From positions 1-21,672 of the IMG/VR virus record IMGVR_UViG_3300030202_000428: a DNA stretch of 21,672 nt, one strand, 5' to 3'. Shown here piece after piece: positions 7,080 through 15,600 of the stretch. The stretch is from a virus. The notes under the pieces were generated by a model. It did no database searches, was not told the DNA's origin, and saw only the letters and a program-made list of their open reading frames with translations. The translations under genes were made by a program, and so were the position numbers. Each line of letters starts with the position of its first letter. Position 1 is the first letter of the stretch.

Positions 7080-7976
7080 ATGAATGAAGTAGCAAATATA
7101 AATACTAAGGACTATGCAGCAATGGCAAAGGCTATGGGCATGGTTATGGACACAGGCTCCAATAAAGAAAAGGCAGACGCATTAGCTCGTGTACGTATTA
7201 ATCACGCACCTATTATGGGTAGGTCAGAAGTTAATGGTAAAATGGTAAACGTAGAAGTTGTGGCTGGTGGTACATACAAACTGGACATCCCAGATGGGCC
7301 AACGTACTACTCTGATACAGCTACTATCAGACCTTATATGCAAAGGTTTATGTACAAGCGTTTTGTAATGAAGACAGACAGTACACCTAATAGATATATA
7401 AAAACTATTATGGCAGATAATCTAAACATTGACCTAAAGGATAATGATGGTGGTTTTAATTGTGGTAAAGCTGCAGGATACATACAAGACTTTAAGTCTC
7501 TACCTGAGAAGATGCAGGACTTACTAAAACAGATTAAACGTGTACGTGTATTATTTGGTACAATAGAGTTACACAACCCTGTTGATGAGACAGGTGCATC
7601 TGTTTCTATAGGAGCTACACCATTTATATGGGAAGTTGAGAATAGAGATGCGTTTAAGACGTTTGGAACTGTTGTATTTAATAAGTTAAATAAAATGAAA
7701 CGTCTACCAATACATCACTATGTAAAGTTAGCTACAGAAGAACGTAAACTACCAAATGGTAATTGTTTTTACTTACCTTCTGTTTCACTTGATCTATCAA
7801 CTACATTAGATATGGATGATGATACACAAGAAAATCTTGCTAACTTCCTAGCATGGGTATCTAATTACAATGGTTACATAACAAATGCATGGGATGAAAA
7901 TATGCATAAGAATGAAGATGTTGACAAAGAAACTGTTGATGAATTCATAGATATTACAGCAGAGGAATTTGCATAA
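7080..7976 (+). CDS. Putative single-stranded DNA-binding protein
   Basis: The 298-aa product has no motif I can name. Three features suggest an ssDNA-binding protein. First, it lies between the polymerase and the exonuclease genes, a position where T7-like phages keep such a gene. Second, the last 27 residues are strongly acidic and end in a phenylalanine (ITAEEFA), like the acidic aromatic-tipped tails that recruit partners in T7 gp2.5 and T4 gp32. Third, the body has mixed beta-rich segments with basic patches (RFMYKRFVMK, KQIKRVRV). No membrane or signal segment is present. A strong aaggag at 7068-7073 precedes the ATG, consistent with high expression. The function is inference from context and tail composition; a structural search would decide. 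Confidence 0.5.
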   Translation: MNEVANINTKDYAAMAKAMGMVMDTGSNKEKADALARVRINHAPIMGRSEVNGKMVNVEVVAGGTYKLDIPDGPTYYSDTATIRPYMQRFMYKRFVMKTDSTPNRYIKTIMADNLNIDLKDNDGGFNCGKAAGYIQDFKSLPEKMQDLLKQIKRVRVLFGTIELHNPVDETGASVSIGATPFIWEVENRDAFKTFGTVVFNKLNKMKRLPIHHYVKLATEERKLPNGNCFYLPSVSLDLSTTLDMDDDTQENLANFLAWVSNYNGYITNAWDENMHKNEDVDKETVDEFIDITAEEFA

Positions 7977-8725
7977 TGGAAAAAGAGTCTGAACACTGGT
8001 ATGATAAGACAGGAGAAGCTGCATACACAGTTGTTGGCTCTAATGGAAAAGAGCGCAACACCAATCTAAAGGATGCTAGGAAGCATGGGTATGTACCATC
8101 TGTTACTACTATCCTTGGTGTTGCAGCCAAGCCACCACTTGAGAATTGGAAGATTAACCAAGCAATAACGGCTGCACTTACATTAAAAAAGAACAAAGAC
8201 GAGTCTGACTCACAGTTCTTTTACAGATGTAAAGAGCATTCAAAGAGTATAGGTAAGAAAGCAGCAGAGATGGGTACAACCATTCATGCTATGATAGAGC
8301 AGGGCTTTTCAGGTGGTAAGGAAACAAAGCCTTACATGGTTATAAAAGAATACTTGGACAAAATATTTCCTGATGAGAAATGGATAGCAGAAGATTCGTT
8401 CTGTGCTAAAGAGGGTTATGGTGGTAAGATAGACTTGTATTCTGAGTCAGGTATATTTGTTGACTTTAAAACTAAAGACAACTTGGATGGTAAAAAAGGA
8501 TCTAACCTTGTTTTCAATGAACATGGTATGCAGTTATCAGCTTATGCTGAAGGCTGTGGTTTTACTGACCCTGAAAGGGTATCTATTTTTGTAGACAGAA
8601 AGGATACAGGATTAATAGTTCCATACAAATGGGATAAAGATACACACCCTAAACACCTACAGATGTTTAAAAGTTTATTGACATACTGGAAGTTGTTTAA
8701 GAACTATGACCCATCTAATGCGTAA
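7976..8725 (+). CDS. PD-(D/E)XK exonuclease, RecB/Cas4-like
   Basis: The 249-aa protein carries the nuclease signature of the RecB/Cas4 branch of the PD-(D/E)XK fold. H104 lies in TTIHAMIE, D153 in GGKIDLY, D163 and K165 in VDFKTK, and a QLSAYA box (Q186, Y190) follows. The four elements are in the usual order and spacing. No helicase domain and no obvious iron-sulphur cysteine set is present, so it is a stand-alone nuclease. By position, ahead of endonuclease I, it probably plays the T7 gp6 role: digesting host DNA and processing ends for recombination and replication. The start codon overlaps the preceding stop by one base (TAATG). The last 20 bases overlap the endonuclease I gene. Confidence 0.85.
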   Translation: MEKESEHWYDKTGEAAYTVVGSNGKERNTNLKDARKHGYVPSVTTILGVAAKPPLENWKINQAITAALTLKKNKDESDSQFFYRCKEHSKSIGKKAAEMGTTIHAMIEQGFSGGKETKPYMVIKEYLDKIFPDEKWIAEDSFCAKEGYGGKIDLYSESGIFVDFKTKDNLDGKKGSNLVFNEHGMQLSAYAEGCGFTDPERVSIFVDRKDTGLIVPYKWDKDTHPKHLQMFKSLLTYWKLFKNYDPSNA

Positions 8726-9194
8726 CGTAAAGCAGTTTCAAGCTGCCTTAAAGTATGGTTATCGTAGTGGTCTAGAGATTAAAGTATCTGATTACTTAAA
8801 AGAATTAGACCAAGACTTTAGATACGAATGCTTTAAGATAGAGTGGGAAGATCTGATGTATAGAACATATACGCCAGACTTCCTTCTACCTAATGGTATT
8901 ATAATAGAAACTAAAGGTCGTTTTGTAGCGTCAGATAGACGCAAACATTTGGCTATACAAAAACAACATAAAAATCTTGACATACGTTTTGTGTTTGAAA
9001 GCAGTAAACGTAAGTTAAGTAAGGGTTCAAAGGGTACGTATGCTAGTTGGTGTGAGAAGTATAACTTTTTATATCACGACAGGATTATTCCTGAGTCATG
9101 GCTAAAAGAAAAGAAGAAAAAGTCTTTATCACTATGGCTACTGGCAGATAAAAGTGTTATACCTTTCCCATTAAAGAAGATAAGGAGAGCATAA
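8706..9194 (+). CDS. Endonuclease I, Holliday-junction resolvase (T7 gp3-like)
   Basis: This 162-aa protein aligns along most of its length with T7 endonuclease I as I remember it, including YRSGLE, YTPDFLLPNG, ETKG, RRKHLAI and LDIRFVFESS, with a matching end around IPESWLKE. The catalytic residues can be placed as E24, D58, E68 and K70, the PD-(D/E)XK set that T7 has at 20, 55, 65 and 67. It should cleave four-way junctions and help degrade host DNA. A lysine-rich end follows the domain. The chosen ATG overlaps the exonuclease gene by 20 bases; a second ATG at 8718 is possible, since neither has a clear ribosome site and coupling is likely. Confidence 0.95.
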   Translation: MTHLMRNVKQFQAALKYGYRSGLEIKVSDYLKELDQDFRYECFKIEWEDLMYRTYTPDFLLPNGIIIETKGRFVASDRRKHLAIQKQHKNLDIRFVFESSKRKLSKGSKGTYASWCEKYNFLYHDRIIPESWLKEKKKKSLSLWLLADKSVIPFPLKKIRRA

Positions 9195-9195
9195 C

Positions 9196-9516
9196 ATGGA
9201 TGATAAAATATTTATAGACTTTGAACCTAATGATTTTATTGTTAGGATTACACCATTACTAGATGAAAACCATGCGTGGACAGGAGAGTTAAAGATTGGT
9301 TCTATAACTACTGATGATAATAATTTAAGCGATGAGGACTATTCTGATTTAATGTATATAGTTACCTTGCTTAGTTCAGCAGTTCCTTTAATGGAAGAGG
9401 ATGCTGAATTTAGACAAAAACTAAACTTACATGCACAAAATAGTATAAAACCTGTTGACACAAAACCTACAATAGAATCTGTGAAAGACAATGTTGTAAA
9501 GTTAAAGTTTCATTAG
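9196..9516 (+). CDS. Hypothetical acidic protein (106 aa)
   Basis: I do not recognise this protein. It is acidic in its first two thirds (MDDKIFIDFEPNDF, then TTDDNNLSDEDYSD), has one moderately hydrophobic stretch (YIVTLLSSAVPLM, about 55-67) too short and too charged around it to be a confident membrane span, and a basic end (VVKLKFH). The start follows an aaggag at 9180-9185, and the preceding gene stops one base upstream. It sits in the operon between endonuclease I and a 52-aa gene leading to ribonucleotide reductase. A regulatory or host-interaction role is possible but unsupported. Confidence 0.7.
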   Translation: MDDKIFIDFEPNDFIVRITPLLDENHAWTGELKIGSITTDDNNLSDEDYSDLMYIVTLLSSAVPLMEEDAEFRQKLNLHAQNSIKPVDTKPTIESVKDNVVKLKFH

Positions 9517-9524
9517 GGGTAAAC

Positions 9525-9683
9525 ATGAAAATAAAAATATACCTGACTTTAAATTTAGATGAAGATGATTATCCCATACCTGTTGATGGATTTGTTGACG
9601 AAGAAATAAATGAAGCGTTACATGAGTTTATATATGACATTGACGGTATGACCATAGAAACAATTAGAATAATATCGGAGTAA
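9525..9683 (+). CDS. Small acidic protein of unknown function (52 aa)
   Basis: A 52-codon frame fills the 170-base space before the ribonucleotide reductase gene. It starts at ATG 9525, seven bases after a gggg ribosome site (9515-9518), and stops three bases before the next ATG. The product begins MKIKIYLTLNLDEDDYPIPV and is strongly acidic in the middle, with alternating hydrophobic residues suggesting a small beta-alpha-beta domain (YLTLNL, then EALHEFIYDI, then IETIRII). There are no cysteines and no membrane segment. I do not recognise it. Correct spacing on both sides and clean codon use support a real gene. Confidence 0.65.
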   Translation: MKIKIYLTLNLDEDDYPIPVDGFVDEEINEALHEFIYDIDGMTIETIRIISE

Positions 9684-9686
9684 TAA

Positions 9687-11594
9687 ATGAACAACTATTT
9701 ACCAACAGACTATCAGGCGTTTATACATACATCTCGTTACGCACGATGGTTAGACAAAGATAAAAGACGAGAGAACTGGGGCGAGACTGTTGGCAGGTAT
9801 GTTGACTACATTTCCGATAAAATAGGGTATGAGTTAGATACTGATACACGTGAAGAACTATATGATGCTATTGCTAGTCTTTCTGTTATGCCTTCTATGA
9901 GAGCATTGATGACTGCTGGCCCTGCACTTGATCGTGATAATACAGCAGGATATAATTGTAGCTATCTACCTGTGGACGATCCAAAGAGTTTTGACGAAGC
10001 TATGTTTGTATTACTATGTGGCACAGGTGTAGGCTTTAGTGTAGAGAGACAATTTATTTCCAAGCTACCTGAGATACCACCACTGTTTGACAGTGATACA
10101 ACGATTGTGGTAAAGGACAGTAAAGAAGGTTGGGCAAAGGCACTACGTCAACTGCTTGCACTTCTATGGGCAGGTGAGATACCTAAGTGGGATATGTCAT
10201 TGGTACGTCCTGCAGGTGCAAAGCTCAAGACGTTTGGTGGTAGAGCCTCTGGCCCTGCTCCACTTGTAGATCTGTTCATGTTTGTTGTTGGCACATTTAA
10301 GTCAGCACAGAATCGTAGGCTGTCAAGCATTGAATGTCACGACATCATGTGTAAGATAGGTGAGATTGTTGTTGTGGGTGGTGTACGTAGGTCAGCTATG
10401 ATTAGTTTGAGTAATTTAAGTGATGACCGTATGAGGCATGCTAAGTCTGGTAACTGGTGGGAGTCAGCACCTCACAGAGCATTGTCTAATAACTCAGTTT
10501 GTTACACTGAGAAGCCTGATATGGAAACATTCTTGCGTGAGTGGACTGCACTTGTAGAATCTAAGTCAGGTGAGCGTGGTATCTTTAACAGACAGGCAGC
10601 ACAGAAGCAAGCAGCTAGGAATGGTAGGCGTGATCCTGATTGGGAGTTTGCGTGTAACCCTTGTTCAGAGATAATCCTACGCCCATACCAATTTTGCAAC
10701 CTCACAGAAATAGTTGTAAGAGCAACAGATGATATCAAAAGTCTATCTAACAAAGTAAAACTTGCTACTATCTTGGGTACAATTCAATCGCAGTTTACTA
10801 AGTTCCCATACCTACGTAAGGTGTGGCAGAATAACACAGAGGAAGAGCGTCTACTTGGTGTATCACTTACAGGTATCATGGACAATCCTCTTATGACTAA
10901 TAAGAACAAAGGTCTTGAACAGACACTCAAGCATCTTAGAATGATTGCTGTCAATACAAATAAAGAATGGGCTGAGAAGCTAGGCATACAACAATCTACT
11001 GCTGTCACCTGTGTTAAACCATCTGGTACTGTATCACAACTTGTAGACAGTGCAAGTGGCATACATGCAAGGCATAGTAAACATTACATACGGACTGTAC
11101 GAGGAGACAACAAAGATCCATTAACAAAGTTTATGATTGATCAAGGTGTACCTGCAGAACCATGTGTTATGAAACCTGACACTACAACTGTGTTTAGTTT
11201 TCCTATTGAGTCACCCAAAGCTGCAGTCACTCGTAATGATATGACAGCTATAGATCAGCTAGAGATATGGTTGGAGTACCAAAGACATTTCTGTGAACAT
11301 AAACCATCTGTTACTATCACAGTACGTGATGCAGAGTGGATGGAAGTTGGTGCGTTTGTCTATAAATATTTTGATGAAATGTCAGGTGTGTCATTTTTGC
11401 CACACTCTGATCATACTTATCAACAAGCACCATATCAGGATTGCACTAAGCAAGAATATCAGGCATTATCAAAGAAGCTTCCAGAGAAGATTGACTGGTC
11501 ATTGTTGTCTAGTTATGAGGAAGAAGATAATACAGTAGCAATGCAGACACTAGCCTGTTCAGGTGATGTTTGTGAGATAGTAGACATAACATAA
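9687..11594 (+). CDS. Ribonucleotide reductase, class II (adenosylcobalamin-dependent)
   Basis: The 635-aa enzyme makes deoxyribonucleotides from ribonucleotides for phage DNA synthesis. Active-site residues are visible: C91 in YNCSYLP, the NPCSE box with N324, C326 (thiyl radical cysteine) and E328, C337 in FCNLTE, and a C-terminal redox pair C624/C629 (CSGDVC) that would be re-reduced by thioredoxin-type donors. The NCS and NPCSE spacing and the CxxxxC tail resemble the monomeric Lactobacillus-type class II enzyme, though this one is about 100 residues shorter. No small (beta) subunit and no glycyl-radical tail are present, which supports class II. It would need host or environmental B12. 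The gene starts three bases after the preceding stop and has no strong ribosome site. Confidence 0.92.
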   Translation: MNNYLPTDYQAFIHTSRYARWLDKDKRRENWGETVGRYVDYISDKIGYELDTDTREELYDAIASLSVMPSMRALMTAGPALDRDNTAGYNCSYLPVDDPKSFDEAMFVLLCGTGVGFSVERQFISKLPEIPPLFDSDTTIVVKDSKEGWAKALRQLLALLWAGEIPKWDMSLVRPAGAKLKTFGGRASGPAPLVDLFMFVVGTFKSAQNRRLSSIECHDIMCKIGEIVVVGGVRRSAMISLSNLSDDRMRHAKSGNWWESAPHRALSNNSVCYTEKPDMETFLREWTALVESKSGERGIFNRQAAQKQAARNGRRDPDWEFACNPCSEIILRPYQFCNLTEIVVRATDDIKSLSNKVKLATILGTIQSQFTKFPYLRKVWQNNTEEERLLGVSLTGIMDNPLMTNKNKGLEQTLKHLRMIAVNTNKEWAEKLGIQQSTAVTCVKPSGTVSQLVDSASGIHARHSKHYIRTVRGDNKDPLTKFMIDQGVPAEPCVMKPDTTTVFSFPIESPKAAVTRNDMTAIDQLEIWLEYQRHFCEHKPSVTITVRDAEWMEVGAFVYKYFDEMSGVSFLPHSDHTYQQAPYQDCTKQEYQALSKKLPEKIDWSLLSSYEEEDNTVAMQTLACSGDVCEIVDIT

Positions 11595-11604
11595 GGAGAT
11601 TGGC

Positions 11605-11880
11605 ATGATATTACCAACTGATAGTAAGGAAAGAAAAGCAATACCTGTGTATACAGGATTTATCAAATACTTTCCTAGAGCTATTGCACAAGTAGCAAAG
11701 ATATCATATACAGGTGGACTACAACATGGACAAACACCAGAGACTTTATTCTGGGATAGGACAAAGTCTAAGGATGAGTTGGATGCATTGATGAGACACT
11801 TACTAGATGAAGACTGGGCGCAAGTAGCATGGAGAGCTATGGCTAATTTAGAGAAACAATTAGAGAAGGAGAGCAAATGA
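11605..11880 (+). CDS. DUF5664-type protein (dATP/dGTP diphosphohydrolase N-terminal family)
   Basis: The 91-aa protein shows the pattern I associate with DUF5664, now described as an N-terminal domain of dATP/dGTP diphosphohydrolases: RKAIPVYTGFIKYFPRA, then GLQHGQ, FWDRTKSKDELDALMRHL and WRAMANLEKQLE. It is all helical with conserved acidic and histidine residues (E57-D60 region and H65), typical of the MazG-like nucleotide pyrophosphohydrolase group. A role in nucleotide pool control fits its place directly after the reductase and close to a MazG-like gene. An aaggag lies eight to nine bases before the ATG. Its stop overlaps the next start by four bases (ATGA). Substrate is not deducible from sequence. 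Confidence 0.7.
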   Translation: MILPTDSKERKAIPVYTGFIKYFPRAIAQVAKISYTGGLQHGQTPETLFWDRTKSKDELDALMRHLLDEDWAQVAWRAMANLEKQLEKESK

Positions 11881-12068
11881 AAATAACTGTAGAAGATAAA
11901 GATTATGAAATAGATGAGAAAGATGAAGACATCATGGGTGTTGTACGTACTCTGTCTAATGGTAGTAATTCACTGAATATACTAAACCACATGTCACAAT
12001 GTGTACAGGCAATACAGAATACAAAGACAGACGAACTTAAAGGAAAACTTAACTCAAAGGAGACATAA
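11877..12068 (+). CDS. Hypothetical small acidic protein (63 aa)
   Basis: I do not recognise this 63-aa product. It starts with an acidic beta-rich segment (MKITVEDKDYEIDEKDED) and continues into a probable amphipathic helix (ILNHMSQCVQAIQNT). It has one cysteine and no membrane segment. It is coupled to the gene before it by an ATGA overlap, and its stop directly abuts the next ATG at 12069. A gagaaggagag ribosome site lies inside the end of the upstream gene. The T7-type helix-after-strand layout and acidic nature are common among small phage regulatory proteins, but no function can be assigned. Confidence 0.7.
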   Translation: MKITVEDKDYEIDEKDEDIMGVVRTLSNGSNSLNILNHMSQCVQAIQNTKTDELKGKLNSKET

Positions 12069-12332
12069 ATGAAACGTATGTTGACACGAAAAGAAAGAGG
12101 TCTTGGAAAATATGATGCCCCACTGAAGGTTCAATTTCAGCGAGGCTATGAAGACTTTACAAGAGGTAGGGTAAACAACCCTTTCCATATGGACACTATG
12201 CAGTTTAGGGAGTGGAATAGAGGCTTTAATAAAGCGTTTAGTGAAAATTTAAAGAGAGTTACTAAGCATGAACAAACTAGAGACAGAGGCAAAAAATTGG
12301 TTGAAGGAGAAGTACCAAATGACAGACTTTAA
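12069..12332 (+). CDS. Ribosome-modulation-factor-like small protein (87 aa)
   Basis: The core QRGYEDFTRGRVNNP, then F, then QFREWNRGFNKAF (about residues 24-56) follows the layout of E. coli ribosome modulation factor as I recall it: QRGY, a GR pair a few residues later, P plus aromatic, then W-x-x-G-aromatic-x-x-A. The protein is basic (RKERGLGKYD at the start, KRVTKHEQTRDRGKK at the end), which suits RNA or ribosome binding. RMF joins 70S ribosomes into inactive dimers in starved cells; similar short motifs occur in many phage proteins, so the function here is unproven. A caaaggagac site precedes the ATG. The last 14 bases overlap the MazG-like gene in another frame. Confidence 0.5.
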   Translation: MKRMLTRKERGLGKYDAPLKVQFQRGYEDFTRGRVNNPFHMDTMQFREWNRGFNKAFSENLKRVTKHEQTRDRGKKLVEGEVPNDRL

Positions 12333-12648
12333 CTCTTATCAGAGATCATCAGCTAAAACAGCTATCTATGATGATAAGTATAAAATATCCTATCCTGCAC
12401 TTGGACTTGCAGGAGAGGCAGGAGAGGTTGCCAATAAAGTAAAGAAGTTAATGAGGGATGGTGTGGCTAACATGCCACCCACTTGGCGTGACGATATAGC
12501 CAGTGAGATAGGTGATGTGTTATGGTACTGTGCTGCACTTGCAACTGATCTTAATTTATCACTTGGTACGATTGCAGGTTTGAATCAGGCAAAGCTTAGT
12601 GATAGGATGGACAACAACACCATAGGTGGAAGTGGTGATAAGAGATAA
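12319..12648 (+). CDS. MazG-like nucleoside triphosphate pyrophosphohydrolase
   Basis: The protein has the MazG signature: GEAGEV with E33 and E36, and SEIGDVLWY with E63 and D66, the four acidic residues that bind magnesium. A C-terminal LNQAKLSDR segment matches the family end. It would hydrolyse NTPs or dNTPs to monophosphates, or act on host alarmones as proposed for some marine phage MazG. I chose the ATG at 12319 (109 aa) because gaaggag lies at 12303-12309, nine bases upstream. The in-frame ATG at 12268 would add 17 residues but has no ribosome site and would deepen the overlap with the preceding gene. This is the last gene of the + strand operon. Confidence 0.85.
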   Translation: MTDFNSYQRSSAKTAIYDDKYKISYPALGLAGEAGEVANKVKKLMRDGVANMPPTWRDDIASEIGDVLWYCAALATDLNLSLGTIAGLNQAKLSDRMDNNTIGGSGDKR

Positions 12649-12654
12649 AAAAAT

Positions 12655-12672
12655 GGGGGCTTAGTTGCCCCC
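12655..12672. terminator. Bidirectional terminator between convergent operons
   Basis: A hairpin with a six-base GC stem, gggggc (12655-12660) and gccccc (12667-12672), and a ttagtt loop sits in the 28-base space between the MazG-like stop and the end of the 1220-aa gene. On the + strand it is followed by a T-rich ttatttattta. On the - strand the hairpin is followed by a run of seven T (complement of the a-run at 12647-12653). Both operons can therefore end here as intrinsic terminators. It is the strongest terminator-like structure in the window. Confidence 0.85.
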
Positions 12673-12676
12673 TTAT

Positions 12677-15600
12677 TTATTTATATACATTTGAAAATTC
12701 TATTAATAATAATATATGTTCTAAATTTGAAAAATCTAATTTTTCATTTGGTATTTCTTCTTTAAATCTTAATTTTGCTATATTACGTTTTTCTCTAGAC
12801 AGACGAGAATATTTTGAAACTGCTGCACTTAAAGGTGTAATAACTCCCTTTAACCCTTTTTTAATTTCATTACTTTCCATATAGGATTTTACTCTAGCTG
12901 TAAACACTTCTCTACCTCTAATTACAAGGTCTCTATTTAATTCTGTTCCTTTTTTACCTCTGGATTCAAAATCCTTTCTTAACTTATTTTGTGCATCAAT
13001 AGCTTCTTCTATGGCTATTGGTATTATTATTCTCCTTTGCTTATTTTCATACGCTCTAGCTTTAGGATCTTCTTTTCTACTTGCGAGTTCATAGTCAACA
13101 TTCTGATAACCTAACTCAATTAGAAATTTTTTCTCTTTAGTGTCTAAAGGTCTCTGATTAAAACCACTATATAACTTTGTTTTAACTCTAATTCTTGCTC
13201 CATCTGATGGTTCAACGAATATGTTTTCTTGATTTGGCATATTTCTTTCTGTAGAAGGTGCTGATAATCCCCTTCTCTTACCTTGTTTAATGTTTGCCTC
13301 TTTTACTGTATCCCAAAACTCTTTACTTAAATCGTCTTCTACTTCACCTCTAAATTCTTTATACTCTAATGGTCTCATAAGTTTTTCATTTGGTCCATAC
13401 CGATCAAGAACTGTTGCTCTTTGTCCTTCAATTAACTGAAAAGCTGGAGTAATAAATCTTAGTCTCCATTGACCAAACGCTTCACCAAACATCTTTGCCC
13501 ATTTTGCATCATCTTTTTCATCAGCCGTAGCATCTATTATATCTGTAATACCTTTTACCCAAACATTAGCAACACCAGTTCTTAAAGCACTTGTTCCAAA
13601 AACATCAAGAACTTCTTTCTTTGAAAAGCCAGACCACATATCTCTTGTTCCTGCTACTGTATCACGGGAACCCTCCATACCTCCACCAAATAGGTTTGAT
13701 CTTTCTGCTGCTTCTGCAATCCACAGAGCCTGTCTAACAGGAAATAAAGTTGTAGTGTCTGTTTGTGTTAAGTCTTTGTTTGGATCTGTTAGATCCATAA
13801 ACTGATTAGGGCTTACCATTTTATAATCAGCAGGTGCATCTTCAGAGTTACGATACATCATTAGTCCATATATACTCGTTAGACCCATAATGTTTCTAGA
13901 AACCATGCGTCTTTCAGTACTTGTTAATGGTCCTTTTGCATTTCCTGTAGCTCTTCTTAGTGCAGGGAGTAAAGCACCAGCACTATGTTCAGCTATAAAT
14001 TCCATACTATTAAACATAAAACGAGGAAATGGTATAACAATAGTTGCACCAGATTCAGTAATGACACTAGTAGCAATCCTAAAAGGTTTCCATTCTGGAG
14101 TTTTTGCATAAGTAACATCTAAAGCTTTTCTTACAGAATCATCCATGAGTGTTTTAAAGTCTGATGTACCTGCCTTTCTTACTGTTGAAACATCACCCAT
14201 TAAATCTTGCATGGTAAACTTTCCACTATTTAAACCATCAATTAAATCTACATCCCATTCTAATTTTACTCTTCTGTTTAATTCACCTAAAAAAGTAGCC
14301 CTTCTTACTAAAAATTCTTGAAATCTATTTGGACCATTTAAAGCCTGTACAAAATCTTCAGCAACGCTCATAGTTTTATCATAGGTTATACCAACTGGGT
14401 TTTTAAATTGTCCTCTTCCTCTAAATTTTTGTACTTCGTTTACATTATCAAACATTTTAGAAAAGTTTTCGGCAAACTCAGGTCTATTTAAAAAAAAGTC
14501 TGTATATTCTTTTGCATATTCAGGACTCGCTAAAAGCCTCATATTTTTAAATGAACCTGCCCACGCACTTCCTTTTGTAAAGGGGATTGTTGTACCAACG
14601 GCTGATTTAAGACCTTTTGTTGCATATGTATATAATGCAGCATCCATTACATTAGCCAAACTTTCTACTGGCATTCTAACTCCTGCAGAGAATAGATTAC
14701 GTGCAGCAGTGGCTAAAGAAGATACCATCATTCCTCTTGCAATACCTTCAGTACGTACAAACGTATATTTCCAAAACTTTTTAAGTGAACTTTCTGTTTT
14801 ATCTAATTTTAGTCTTTCTAAATGTTCAGTCTCATCAAAGTTTTTCATCCTACCTCTTTTTATTTGAGATAGTTTATTTAACAATCTACCTGCATCTGAT
14901 GCAGATCCAAGTATAGTTAAAATATAATCTTCAAATGAAAGATTGTGTTCAGCTAACATATCATAAATTTTTACATCACCAAGTAAATCTTTGTCTACAG
15001 TCATATCAAGTAGTTCATCTACAAGTGGTTTTCTATCCCCTCCTTTTTTAGATAGGTTTGGAAATTTTAATACCTCTTTACCATCAGCATCAATCATAGT
15101 TTGTTTTCGTAGTTTTGATACTAAAGCTACAAGACCATCTAAAAGGTTTACATTTAAATCATCTATTATTTTTTTTGTTTTGTCTTGACCAAGAAAGTTT
15201 TTAGTTGTTACCTCTGGTGATTCATTATATATCTCATCTATTCTTTTTCTACTAGATGCTCTTGATATTTTACCATCAATAACAGTGTTTCCATCTTCGT
15301 CTATCCTTGAAATTTTTACATTAGCTTTACTTTCAAATTCTGTAATAAAATCAGATTTTATGTCAGCATTTTTTATGGATTCAGCAGCATTAGAGCGATT
15401 AATAGCCTGTATACTTTCTTGTTCAAGACGACTAGCTGTACCTGTAGCCTTTCCACCTTTAGCTTTTCCAATATAACTTGATCTTATGGCCCCAAGACCT
15501 TTTCCAAAACCCTTAACCAAAATGTTTGCTTGTGCAACGTCTAAAGCAGCTAATGCAAAATAACCTGAAGCGGCTCCAAACTTACCTTCTTTTAGTCTTT

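Noticed and set aside
12268-12318. Longer start for the MazG-like protein at 12268
   Set aside because: No ribosome site precedes 12268 and it would overlap the previous gene by 65 bases. The ATG at 12319 has gaaggag nine bases upstream and gives the usual MazG length.
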